Numbered from the stretch's first letter, positions 1 through 7,382 are shown. The stretch is 64,000 nucleotides of DNA from Methanolobus sp. (GCF_016278385.1 NZ_JADQBY010000006.1:1-64000), one strand, 5' to 3'. Notes: generated by a model not told the origin, from the sequence alone. Numbers and translations: made by a program.

Positions 1-12
1 ATTTAATTTTTA

Positions 13-387
13 TTAAATTGTATGGGGGATTGATAGCAGTTTATCGAAATCCTCTTCAGATGTTTCATATATATTTTGTTGAGAGAAGTACTTCACTTCA
101 ACCATAAAGAGATATTTAACATGTGATGATGCATCAGTAATTGCAATTAATAAATCCGGTTCAGAACGATCATCTAATCTTGGCCAAAATACAATTTTAA
201 AATTCCAATCAGTTGAAATGGAATTGGAGTAAAATTGCTGACCATCTATGTTTTTCAAGGTGTTAATAAAAAAGTTATTCAATACTGTAATAGAGCAATA
301 CTTAATTAATCCAAAGTAACATGAAGTCAATGCATCTTCTAAATTATGAACTTCAGGTAATTTCCCATTTATTTCAGCGTCTATCAT
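13..387 (-). CDS. truncated PD-(D/E)XK nuclease-like protein
   Basis: Encodes 124 residues. A central block reads SEPDLLIAI followed about 15 residues later by MVEVKY, the D...ExK signature of the PD-(D/E)XK nuclease fold. Members of such families are normally about twice this length, so the protein looks C-terminally cut. The last codons contain a 17-nt stretch identical to the end of the inverted repeat near 1.6 kb, so the gene may have been cut by a mobile element. It lies 28 nt downstream of the next nuclease-like gene on the same strand. The fold assignment rests on motifs only; the target is unknown. Confidence 0.5.
   Translation of the reverse strand: MIDAEINGKLPEVHNLEDALTSCYFGLIKYCSITVLNNFFINTLKNIDGQQFYSNSISTDWNFKIVFWPRLDDRSEPDLLIAITDASSHVKYLFMVEVKYFSQQNIYETSEEDFDKLLSIPHTI
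39..55. repeat. 17-nt copy of the MITE terminal repeat
   Basis: Positions 39-55 are identical (in inverse orientation) to the left terminal inverted repeat at 1559-1575. A 17-base exact match is not expected by chance in 64 kb. It sits in the last codons of the truncated nuclease gene, which suggests an element end or a solo repeat at the truncation point. Confidence 0.5.
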
Positions 388-415
388 TTGCTTTTACCAT
401 GGATGTTGATTGCTG

Positions 416-1339
416 TTAATTATCTTCATAACTTTGACGAATTAAATCTTCTGCTTTTTTCAAATCTTCATGAGACTTTATTCTAATTTCCAAATCCCCT
501 GTACCAAAATGCCCAATCTTCCTTACATCTCTTGTAAACCCTGTTTCAAGTGCAATAGCATCAGGATTGACTTTTACATAAGCAAGGATAACTTTTGCTT
601 GTGGATGTACTTCCACACAAGCGAAATTTGCCAGTCTTTTAAAAGCAATATAATTTTTAAGAACTTTTATTTGAACATCATCTCCCAATGACTCGGTGAA
701 TACTTTCAAATCATCATACAGATTTCGGAGATCAGTATCACATTGGTTCAAATATTCATTAAAAGATTTTGAACTGCTTTTTATTTTTAATTCACTTGAA
801 TCATAAATCTCTTTTTTGGTATTGACACTAGGAGCTTCGGTTGCATTTACCAGTTCTAAAAGGAGAAGTTTACCTTCATATTTTTGATAACGAATCAGTT
901 CAATGTTACGTTCTATCTGTTGTACTGCATGGACATCATATTTTGTGAAGTCTCCTGCTATACAAATTAAACGTGGATTGCTCCATTCAATACTTTCAGC
1001 ATCTTCTGTGCCTAGCATCTTCATTACATGAAGCTCAAATTCTGCTTTATGGTCAAGGAGCCAATCAAGATAAAATAATCCTTGGTTGATTACATTCTCA
1101 TTCAAAGCTCTTTTATATTCAATAATGACAGGGCAACCGTTTTCATCAATTCCAAGTGTATCAATTCGTCCTCTATGGGTTTTGCCAGTTGAATATTCAC
1201 TAGCAAGGAATCTGATACTCAACAATGGTTCTAGATTTTTCTCCATATAGGTCTGCAGGGATTTCTCCAATGCAACAGATGATCCCTTTAGTTCTTGAGC
1301 TTGCTCCCCATCGATTTTGAAAATACGAGTATCACTCAT
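416..1339 (-). CDS. nuclease-like protein with DUF5655 C-terminal domain
   Basis: Encodes 307 residues. Around residues 58-76 the sequence RIDTLGID...PVIIEYKR carries the D...ExK pattern of PD-(D/E)XK nucleases of the NucS/DUF91 type. Residues from about 205 (NLYDDLKVFTESLGDDVQ onward) match the general layout of DUF5655, a domain often found at the end of such proteins. It probably binds or cuts DNA, perhaps as defence or repair; no partner methylase is present. It is co-oriented with the truncated nuclease gene downstream. The start is the ATG that follows a short AT-rich leader. Family assignment is fairly firm, biological role unknown. Confidence 0.65.
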   Translation of the reverse strand: MSDTRIFKIDGEQAQELKGSSVALEKSLQTYMEKNLEPLLSIRFLASEYSTGKTHRGRIDTLGIDENGCPVIIEYKRALNENVINQGLFYLDWLLDHKAEFELHVMKMLGTEDAESIEWSNPRLICIAGDFTKYDVHAVQQIERNIELIRYQKYEGKLLLLELVNATEAPSVNTKKEIYDSSELKIKSSSKSFNEYLNQCDTDLRNLYDDLKVFTESLGDDVQIKVLKNYIAFKRLANFACVEVHPQAKVILAYVKVNPDAIALETGFTRDVRKIGHFGTGDLEIRIKSHEDLKKAEDLIRQSYEDN

Positions 1340-1708
1340 GCTTTATTTCCTGAATTGATTTTCTATATAAAACAGAATATTCACATTACATAAATATTTA
1401 CTCATTTTACTTTGTGGAAGCAAAACTAAAATTAATCATGCAGGTTTTTTAGGTATCAGGTGATAACAAACCTCATTCGTTCCTGTGTTCGTCCCGCTGT
1501 GCCGAAGGCACTCTCTCCGCCTGACAATAAGAAGTGAGAAAACCCAGGAAAAAAAGAATAGAGGATTTCGATAAACCCCCACTTTCAACCAATTGGTTAT
1601 AAGGAGTATATATGCCGATTTTCAAAAAATAGGTTTTTTCGAAATCCTCTATATTCAAAAACTGCATATGGCATCAAAGGTTCATTTTTAGCATTTGCTT
1701 CTTAAGAT
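1340..1708. other. gene-free interval with inverted-repeat element
   Basis: About 370 bases without a convincing gene. The interval holds the MITE-like element at 1557-1652 and a small perfect hairpin at 1499-1511 (GTGCC, GAA loop, GGCAC). A 64-codon minus-strand reading frame crosses the element and is its by-product, not a gene. Confidence 0.5.
1557..1652. mobile_element. MITE-like element, about 95 bp, with terminal inverted repeats
   Basis: The ends at about 1558-1579 and 1631-1652 are inverted copies of each other: 14 matching bases (ATAGAGGATTTCGA) followed by a partly matching A/C-rich stretch, 19 of 22 in all. The interior contains the perfect 12-base palindrome AACCAATTGGTT. No coding capacity and no clear target-site duplication are visible. 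It is best read as a non-autonomous insertion-sequence derivative; the parent IS is not in the window. Confidence 0.55.
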
Positions 1709-2215
1709 TCAACTTTGAGTTGTCTTATCAATTCCTGCTTTTTGACATAATTGATTGACAATTCTGTATACCTGGGAACGATGAACTTGTTTGGATTTGT
1801 TTGCAAACATCACATAATCATTAGGTTTGAGATTATTATTCTTGCAGTAACTGATTAGTTTCTTCAGAGTTTCTACTTTGCAGGGTGCTTTCCGCATCTC
1901 TTTATCATCCTGACCTTTGCCACCATATATCTCAATGCATTTGCCATTTATGTCAAGGTCACGTAGTCTTATGTTAATTGCTTCTGAGATACCCTCAGTG
2001 CAGGGTCGTACATTAGCAATATCCATATCTCATACTTTTCATCAATGTCTGGCAATGCTAGTATTTTCTTAACTTCATCTGGCCTTAACCATTCCTTATT
2101 GTATCTATTCGTTTTTGACTTCAATTTTATTTTACACTGCTTATAAAAATATAACAGTTGGCTTATAAACGTTGCGTGACAATTATGGAGATTTCTGAAA
2201 CGGAAGCAGGAGTCA
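1709..2215 (-). pseudogene. tyrosine recombinase/integrase remnant with frameshift
   Basis: Two overlapping minus-strand frames together read as one recombinase. The upstream frame (about 2215 to 2000) runs through a segment like WLRPDEVKKILALP and ends in YDPALRVS. The downstream frame picks up as SEAINIRLRDLDINGK and continues to KAGIDKTTQS. Joined, they give ALRVSEAI, the box-I arginine motif of XerC/D-type recombinases. A one-base shift near 1985-2000 separates the frames. The protein stops before the H-x-x-R and catalytic Tyr region, so it is both frameshifted and truncated. It marks an old integration event. Confidence 0.6.
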
Positions 2216-2218
2216 ATT

Positions 2219-2394
2219 TTGATTCGAGGTAATCTTACAGAAAAAGAGATAATGCAACAATTGATACGAAATGTTGTATTGGAAATGTGTTATGTGACGA
2301 TAAAGCAGATAATCTATCCGATGATGAAATTATAACAAAGATGGAAAGAGAATTAAGTATGAGTCCAGATTTGATCAGGTTCATTGAAGAATAG
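2219..2394 (+). pseudogene. possible short coding remnant, unknown
   Basis: A plus-strand stretch whose two frames both look protein-like: an upstream segment (GNLTEKEIMQQLIRN) and, in another frame, a downstream segment (ADNLSDDEIITKMERELS) that ends at a TAG at 2392. The composition suggests a small frameshifted gene of the decaying element. I do not recognise a family, and it could be fortuitous. Confidence 0.25.
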
Positions 2395-2416
2395 AGAATA
2401 ATCAATTAAAAAGAAA

Positions 2417-2508
2417 CGAGCTTGCCGTGAATTGAACACGGGTCGATGGTTATTTCCATAGTGATGCTATACCGGAAACCATCAGGATATCCACTACCCT
2501 ACAAGCCC
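2417..2508 (-). tRNA. tRNA-Arg (CCG) with intron
   Basis: Cloverleaf on the minus strand: acceptor GGGCTTG pairs with CAAGCTC (one G-T), the T arm is CCGTG-TTCAATT-CACGG, and the D arm is GGGT...ATCC. The anticodon arm is interrupted by 20 nt. Around the junctions there is a textbook bulge-helix-bulge: GATGGT/ACCATC, then TTCC/GGAA (4 bp) with 3-nt bulges GGT and ATA, then ATAG/CTAT. Cutting in the bulges gives the loop TTCCGGA, that is anticodon CCG with the intron at the canonical 37/38 position. It lies just downstream of an integrase gene, a usual place for element insertion. Confidence 0.85.
2452..2471 (-). other. tRNA-Arg intron (20 nt, 37/38 site)
   Basis: Predicted archaeal tRNA intron bounded by two 3-nt bulges on either side of a 4-bp helix, the substrate form of the tRNA splicing endonuclease. 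Its terminal stem is ATAG/CTAT with a 5-nt loop. Confidence 0.75.
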
Positions 2509-2580
2509 TTTGTTGAATCTCAATGCCTTAATGGTATATCTTAGTTTTCACACTCATATATACCCTAAAATAAAATAACT

Positions 2581-4140
2581 CTATTCTGTTTCGTTTTCAA
2601 AAATATCTTCAAATAACTCTTCTTCAGATATTTCTTTATTTTTCAATAGAGCGAGTTGCTTAGTTTTGTTGAGTCTAATCAATTTTTTGTATTTATTGAT
2701 AAGAAGGTTGTACTTTAAAATATCATCTGTTGATTCAGCTTCGGATTTCTTCTCTTCTGCTTTTTCAAGTGCCAATTCATGATTGAGAATTAACATAGCT
2801 ATTCTATCTTTTTCCTGTTGTTTAAGATCGTTAGAATCAATTATTTGAATTGTTTCTGTATCTCTGAATTGTATTATTGGAAGACATTCATCTGCATAAA
2901 ATTTGATCAATCTTTCTTTCTTAGCTTTATAATAAGCCTTTTTTACCGTTCCCATCTTGTGTCCCATCATGTGATAAACTAATTTCTTATCACTGATATT
3001 TTTTGAGTTCTCTAACAGGTTACCGAAGTATTTTCTAAGATTATGACTACGAATATCTTCCCATTGGAATTCCTTTGTTGTATATCCACAATTTTTAGCT
3101 TTTGTTTTCAAGAGATAATTATATCCTGCAACAGTTATTTGTCTATGTCTTTCATCTCTTTCATCTAAAAATATTTGTTTGATTTCTGATTTAACAAACA
3201 GGTATATATCATCTAACGATTTTCCATTTTCTAGATCAATATCATATCTTTGTTTTTCATATGCAAGCAATGTAGTTTCATTACTAGTTGTTGGTTTTGT
3301 ATTTCTACTTTTAAGGTAGGTATCTATCTCTTTGCAGGCTTCAATGCTAAAGAATGTATAGAAAGGATCAGTATTTTTGTTCTTATTTTTCTCTCTCGTT
3401 TTTATCTCTAACATACAGATTGTTTCTTCTACATATTCTTCATCGACTTTTGTTTTTATTTTTTGTTTCCCATTTTCATATTGAACGATTGTGATATTGA
3501 ACAAGTCGATACCTGCTAATCCAGAAGAAGACTGTGCTAGAATTATTGCCTTCAAAACGCCTGATGAAGAATCAACTATATCACGGATTATTTTTTTATT
3601 CGGTGTCCAGTCATTTTCACCGTCATCAGATTTTTCGTTAGGTAGTAATTTAAAATAATTATTAGGTGTTTCTATACCAAATTCTCTATAAAACTTTCTT
3701 AATCCAGATAATATTGTTTTTAAGGTAGTGGATGAATAATGTTTGATGCCCTCAGTGCCATCAGAATATGAGACCGGATATCCTGCTTCCCGTATGTATT
3801 CGAGATAATTTTCAATTTTGACAATATGATTCATTTCTAGGATATTTTCAGAATCATCATCAAATGCTTCTCTGATCAATTGTTCAGGTAACATTTTGCA
3901 TTCGTAGCAGTATTGAACGACTTCATTAAGATATCTGCTACGAGTATTATCAGAATTCAACCTAGAAAGAAAATATCCAACAACATAATTTTGATGAAGT
4001 GCTTCTCTTGTTAATTCATCATCTTCTGGTTTGTAGTCCGTGTCAGTTGTATTTCTAATCCTGTCGAATATCTCTTTTTTATTGTTTGTAGTAACCAAAA
4101 ATTTGTTATCATTTCTTTTTCTTCTGCTTATTTTTGGCAT
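2581..4140 (-). CDS. tyrosine-recombinase-family integrase
   Basis: About 519 residues from the ATG at 4140, preceded by GGGTGAT as ribosome-binding site. Numbering from the TTG four codons upstream, the C-terminal half shows HNLRKYF (H370, R373), MMGHKMG (H398) and KAYYK (Y407/Y408), which are box-II residues of tyrosine recombinases. At the box-I position the sequence is SSGLAGIDLFNI, with Ala213 where the first catalytic Arg is expected. The N-terminal region (about 55-165) looks like a SAM-like core-binding domain, and the C-terminal tail is highly charged. Its base composition is more AT-rich than the housekeeping genes. It sits between tRNA-Arg and a related tRNA-like fragment, consistent with an integrated element reduced to its integrase. 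Activity is uncertain given the missing Arg. Confidence 0.8.
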   Translation of the reverse strand: MPKISRRKRNDNKFLVTTNNKKEIFDRIRNTTDTDYKPEDDELTREALHQNYVVGYFLSRLNSDNTRSRYLNEVVQYCYECKMLPEQLIREAFDDDSENILEMNHIVKIENYLEYIREAGYPVSYSDGTEGIKHYSSTTLKTILSGLRKFYREFGIETPNNYFKLLPNEKSDDGENDWTPNKKIIRDIVDSSSGVLKAIILAQSSSGLAGIDLFNITIVQYENGKQKIKTKVDEEYVEETICMLEIKTREKNKNKNTDPFYTFFSIEACKEIDTYLKSRNTKPTTSNETTLLAYEKQRYDIDLENGKSLDDIYLFVKSEIKQIFLDERDERHRQITVAGYNYLLKTKAKNCGYTTKEFQWEDIRSHNLRKYFGNLLENSKNISDKKLVYHMMGHKMGTVKKAYYKAKKERLIKFYADECLPIIQFRDTETIQIIDSNDLKQQEKDRIAMLILNHELALEKAEEKKSEAESTDDILKYNLLINKYKKLIRLNKTKQLALLKNKEISEEELFEDIFENETE

Positions 4141-4223
4141 ATAATCACCCAATGCATAACATCAATGCTACTGATTCTGTTTTTAAAATATACATTTTGT
4201 TACACTCAAGGGTGCTCTTAAAA

Positions 4224-4246
4224 GATATCCGCTACACTACAGGTCC
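4224..4246 (-). repeat. tRNA 5'-end-like fragment, candidate att site
   Basis: On the minus strand this reads GGACCTGTAGTGTAGCGGATATC. It matches the 5' end of tRNA-Arg at 2486-2508 at 19 of 23 positions, in the same orientation, but the sequence downstream does not form a tRNA. The two copies flank the integrase gene, as attL/attR would. The 4 mismatches make this a suggestion only. Confidence 0.4.
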
Positions 4247-4383
4247 ATAATTTGAGACTATAATCTTATTCTGCATGTTTCTCATTGAAGATAAATATAA
4301 TGTAAGAATGTAATAATGTCGGACAGGATATTGTTCTAACTCATCCTCCTGTACATTTGGTTAGTTTAGCTGCGAACAATACT

Positions 4384-4427
4384 CTTATATATCACAATTG
4401 TGTATTAGGAGTATTCACGATTGTGAT
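4384..4427 (+). promoter_or_regulatory. TATA box with two operator palindromes upstream of tRNA-Cys
   Basis: A TATA-like CTTATATA (4384-4391) is followed at once by ATCACAATTGTGTA (4391-4404) and TTCACGATTGTGAT (4414-4427), with centres 23 bp apart. Transcription would start near 4412, inside the operator pair and about 25 nt before tRNA-Cys. The same arrangement occurs before moeB. It looks like a repressor site acting on tRNA-Cys and perhaps the following carrier-protein gene. Confidence 0.6.
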
Positions 4428-4438
4428 GAAAAACGACT

Positions 4439-4510
4439 GCCAAGGTGGCGGAGCGGCTACGCAATCGCCTGCAGAGCGATTCTATTCCGGTTCGAATCCG
4501 GACCTTGGCT
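4439..4510 (+). tRNA. tRNA-Cys (GCA)
   Basis: The 72-nt cloverleaf has acceptor GCCAAGG/CCTTGGC with T73, anticodon loop CTGCAGA giving GCA, and T arm CCGG-TTCGAAT-CCGG. No intron. It is preceded by a TATA box overlapped by palindromes shared with sulfur and cofactor genes nearby, which is unusual for a tRNA gene. A 101-codon frame crossing it is not a gene. Confidence 0.93.
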
Positions 4511-4636
4511 TTGAGGTCTTCTCCACCTCGCTTCCTTCAGATGTGCAGGAGCCTTACTGGCTCTTGCTAAAACATATAAACATAGAAGTCCAGAACTCCT
4601 TGTTTTATTTTTTCATAATCCCTATCAGGCTGTGCC

Positions 4637-4831
4637 ATGAATGTAAAATTGCCATCCGGTAAAACTGAAGAAATGAATATAGGACCGCTTACTGTTGAAG
4701 AGCTGCTGCGCTTTCTGGATATCAGTCAGGGAGAAGTACTTGTGTCGAGGGATGGGCATATAATTCCTGTGGATGCTGTTCTTAATAGCGATGATGATGT
4801 CCGCATAATGCAGGTCGTATTCGGCGGCTGA
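4637..4831 (+). CDS. MoaD/ThiS-family sulfur carrier protein
   Basis: The 64-residue beta-grasp protein ends in VVFGG; the C-terminal Gly-Gly is adenylated and thiocarboxylated in this family. TVEELLRFLDI and the VPVDAVLNSDD-type stretch match ThiS/MoaD/SAMP layouts. The natural activator is the E1-like MoeB encoded at 7585. It may carry sulfur for molybdopterin (with MoaE at 8340), for thiamine or for tRNA thiolation; length does not decide. It lies 126 nt downstream of tRNA-Cys, with a possible TATA of its own near 4570, and is convergent with fdhD. Confidence 0.85.
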   Translation: MNVKLPSGKTEEMNIGPLTVEELLRFLDISQGEVLVSRDGHIIPVDAVLNSDDDVRIMQVVFGG

Positions 4832-4843
4832 GCCGGAATATTT

Positions 4844-5653
4844 TCATTTTGTCTGACTTTCTTGTTTTTCGTCTTCCAGCAAAGATTCAGAAACGGAAAC
4901 CGGTATATCCGTTATTCTTTTACCCCATGAATAAACATTCATCTTCTTGCTGCGTACAAAACCAACAATAGTAAGCCCGCGGGATCTTGCGATATCAACT
5001 GCAAGTGTTGTGGTCGCTCCTCTTGAGGCAATAACAGGGATATTCGCAGCAAGGCACTTCCTCACCATTTCCGATGATATCCTTCCGGAACAGATGATAT
5101 ATGTACTGGAAAGATCGATGCCCTTCTCAAGGGCATAGCCGATTATCTTGTCAAGCGCATTGTGCCTGCCAATATCCTCAACGACACATACTTTCCCGTT
5201 TGCATCATATAGCCCTACAACATGTATTCCTCCTGTAAGAACATGAAGCTTCGAATCCAGGGTTTCTTTCACAGAGTTACGTACAGTTTCTGAATCAAGT
5301 GTGAGTTCCGACTCGATTTCAGGAAGTTTGGCAATGTCAAGATATGACATTGATCCTCCGCATCCACTGAGAACCGTTTTCTTTGAGACAAGGATCTTAA
5401 AAGGGCTTTTAGTCAGAACGCCTGCATCAGTACCCTCGATCTTGATGGATTCGATTTCATCAGCGTCCTTGATAATACCTTCAGTAAAAAGGAAACCTAT
5501 CACAAACTCCCTTAGCATATCGGGACTGATCATAGCAGTCAATGCATGCCTTCCGTTAACCTTTACAGCTAGGGGCATTTCTTCTATGACCTGATGGCCT
5601 TCCAGTTCAAAAGAGCCGTTGTTTCCTTTTATGCAATCTATTTTCCTGTACAT
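4844..5653 (-). CDS. fdhD: FdhD, formate dehydrogenase accessory sulfurtransferase
   Basis: The 269-residue protein matches FdhD, which passes sulfur from a cysteine desulfurase to the molybdenum or tungsten cofactor of formate dehydrogenase. Typical blocks are EEMPLAVKVNG, REFVIGFLFTEGII, EDIGRHNALDKIIG, CSGRISSEMVRK and ASRGATTTLA. The sulfur-carrying motif is SGCGG with Cys98 only, rather than the CxxC of E. coli FdhD. Its ATG overlaps the sufS stop (TAATG), so the desulfurase and its partner are translationally coupled. No formate dehydrogenase gene is in the window. Confidence 0.92.
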   Translation of the reverse strand: MYRKIDCIKGNNGSFELEGHQVIEEMPLAVKVNGRHALTAMISPDMLREFVIGFLFTEGIIKDADEIESIKIEGTDAGVLTKSPFKILVSKKTVLSGCGGSMSYLDIAKLPEIESELTLDSETVRNSVKETLDSKLHVLTGGIHVVGLYDANGKVCVVEDIGRHNALDKIIGYALEKGIDLSSTYIICSGRISSEMVRKCLAANIPVIASRGATTTLAVDIARSRGLTIVGFVRSKKMNVYSWGKRITDIPVSVSESLLEDEKQESQTK

Positions 5654-6837
5654 TATAATCGCCTAACAAGTTCCTTCATAGTATCAACAAACAGCTCAAC
5701 TTCCTTTTCCGTATTGTAAAGGTAAAGGCTTGCCCGGACGGTACCGTTCTTCAGTCCCAGGTGCTTCATTAAAGGCTGACAGCAGTGTTTACCTGAGCGG
5801 ACCATAATACCGGCACCTTCATCAAGAATATGTGCAACCTCGTGGGGGTGCAATCCGTCAACATTGAATGACACAACTCCTATCCTGTTGTAATTGTCCT
5901 GCGGGCCGTAGATAGTTACACCTTCAATATCCCTTAGTCCGTCAAGCAACATTTTCGTGAGCTTTTCCTCACATCCCTTTATCGCTTCCATTCCAATATT
6001 CTCAATGTATTCCACAGCTCTGCCAAGTCCTATCATTCCGGAAATATTGGGAGTTCCGGCTTCGTATTTTTCATAGCCCTCTGCAAAAGTGAAATTATTC
6101 ATGCCCACTTCGCCGACCATCCCACCACCCAGCAACAGGGGTTCAATATCTGCTTCTTTCATCCATAGTATGCCTGTTCCCGTAGGTCCGAGCATCTTAT
6201 GTCCTGAAAAACATAGGTAGTCGCATCCCATATCATTCACATCAACAGGCATGTGCGGGACGGATTGTGCGCCATCTACAAGCAACTTTGCGCTATGATC
6301 GTGGCAAATAGCAGCTATTTCCTTTACTGGCACAATGTTCCCAAGTACATTGGAAGCATGTGTGATGGCTACTATCTTTGTTTTTTCATTAATTGAATTC
6401 TGAAGGTCCTCAAGGTTCAGTGAACAATCAGGATATGTTTTTAGAATTGAAACATCAACCCCTCTTTTTTGCAGATCTATCCAGGGCAGGTAATTCGAAT
6501 GATGTTCAAGAACAGTTGTAATGACACTGTCACCTTTGTTCCAGCGGACTCCGTTGGCAACTGTGTTTATGGCTTCAGTTGTATTCTTTGTCAGGACCGT
6601 TGTACCTTTTTCTCCCCCAATGAAACGTGCTACCTTCTCATGGGCATGCCAGTATCGTTGGGAAGCAATGTTAGTAAGTCTGTGTACACCTCTTCCCACA
6701 TTGGACCGGTAATGCCTTTCAAATTCATTCGTAGCATTTAGCACCTGTTCGGGGGATAGGCTGGTTGCAGCACTATCCATATAGGAAATTTCTGTAAGTA
6801 TGGGAAAATCAGCTCTTATGCGCTCTACATTAAGCAT
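5653..6837 (-). CDS. sufS: SufS-type cysteine desulfurase
   Basis: Class-V aminotransferase-fold enzyme that removes sulfur from L-cysteine as a protein persulfide. With numbering from the TTG at 6858, the PLP lysine is K221 in CFSGHKMLGPTG, LVDGAQSVPH is the cofactor pocket, and Cys359 in RSGKHCCQP is the persulfide cysteine. The ATG at 6837 has GGATGG 5 nt upstream and is the likeliest start; ATG 6846 and TTG 6858 are alternatives. It is the middle gene of the HTH regulator-sufS-fdhD operon. Context points to sulfur supply for FdhD and probably for the MoaD-type carrier and Fe-S clusters. Confidence 0.92.
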   Translation of the reverse strand: MLNVERIRADFPILTEISYMDSAATSLSPEQVLNATNEFERHYRSNVGRGVHRLTNIASQRYWHAHEKVARFIGGEKGTTVLTKNTTEAINTVANGVRWNKGDSVITTVLEHHSNYLPWIDLQKRGVDVSILKTYPDCSLNLEDLQNSINEKTKIVAITHASNVLGNIVPVKEIAAICHDHSAKLLVDGAQSVPHMPVDVNDMGCDYLCFSGHKMLGPTGTGILWMKEADIEPLLLGGGMVGEVGMNNFTFAEGYEKYEAGTPNISGMIGLGRAVEYIENIGMEAIKGCEEKLTKMLLDGLRDIEGVTIYGPQDNYNRIGVVSFNVDGLHPHEVAHILDEGAGIMVRSGKHCCQPLMKHLGLKNGTVRASLYLYNTEKEVELFVDTMKELVRRL

Positions 6838-6893
6838 ACTATCCATCCGAAGTATCAAAGCAGCGGCAGCTAACAGACTGTGATTCCTACGAT

Positions 6894-7205
6894 TTAACCA
6901 TTAATACAGTGCTGCTCGTCTTTTCGCAATTGCTGGCAAATGTTGCATATCCTTCCTGTAAGGTCGTTCACTTTACCTTCCTTCATTTCTTCTGCAAGGG
7001 TACGTATGGTTTTTTTGATATCCTCATCAAATATGATGCGGTATCCTCTTTTTTTAGAAAGGTATTGTGAAACGGCTGAAGGTGCCATATCAAGTTCTTT
7101 TGCAATTTGCTGTTGTGAAAGTCCACAATTTAGAAGTTCTTCTGCAATTGCTGCTCGGATGGCTGGCAGTACATCCCAGACAATCTTTTGACAGGGTAAT
7201 TCCAT
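6894..7205 (-). CDS. HTH transcriptional regulator with C-terminal cysteine cluster
   Basis: The 103-residue protein has a helix-turn-helix at about 24-52 (LSQQQIAKELDMAPSAVSQYLS). The C-terminal tail carries C87, C90 (CNIC) and C100, with C5 and C27 elsewhere, enough to bind a metal or Fe-S cluster. It resembles small archaeal predicted regulators of the COG2522 kind. It is first in an operon with sufS and fdhD, and its promoter region contains the palindrome that also occurs before tRNA-Cys, moeB and nadA. The inference is that it is an autoregulated sensor of sulfur, cysteine or cluster status; the ligand is not shown by sequence. Confidence 0.8.
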   Translation of the reverse strand: MELPCQKIVWDVLPAIRAAIAEELLNCGLSQQQIAKELDMAPSAVSQYLSKKRGYRIIFDEDIKKTIRTLAEEMKEGKVNDLTGRICNICQQLRKDEQHCING

Positions 7206-7258
7206 ATTTTAGTATCCTCTATGTTCTATGTTATAAGTATTCCTGAGAACTAGTTCAA

Positions 7259-7272
7259 CTCACAATTGTGAA
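7259..7272 (-). promoter_or_regulatory. operator palindrome before HTH-sufS-fdhD operon
   Basis: CTCACAATTGTGAA, the most symmetric copy of the motif, with the perfect core TCACAATTGTGA at 7260-7271. It lies 54 nt upstream of the regulator's start codon, about where transcription would begin, as expected for autorepression. Confidence 0.6.
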
Positions 7273-7339
7273 TACGACTCGAATCTTAAAAGGCTTTTCT
7301 GTAATTTGCGTTACAAGTGTCTCTTAACTATGCAATAAC

Positions 7340-7382
7340 TTTATATATTCACAATTGTTAATTAACATTTCACAATAGTGAA
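7340..7382 (+). promoter_or_regulatory. TATA box and paired operators of moeB-moaE
   Basis: TTTATATA (7340-7347) is followed directly by TTCACAATTGTTAA (7348-7361) and TTCACAATAGTGAA (7369-7382). Their centres are 21 bp apart, two helical turns, so two dimers could bind the same DNA face. The layout duplicates that at tRNA-Cys. Confidence 0.6.

Noticed and set aside
1473-1667. 64-codon minus-strand frame
   Set aside because: It is a reading of the MITE-like element and the neighbouring hairpin; no start signal or family similarity.
4357-4662. 101-codon plus-strand frame
   Set aside because: It runs through tRNA-Cys and its promoter and has no protein-like features.
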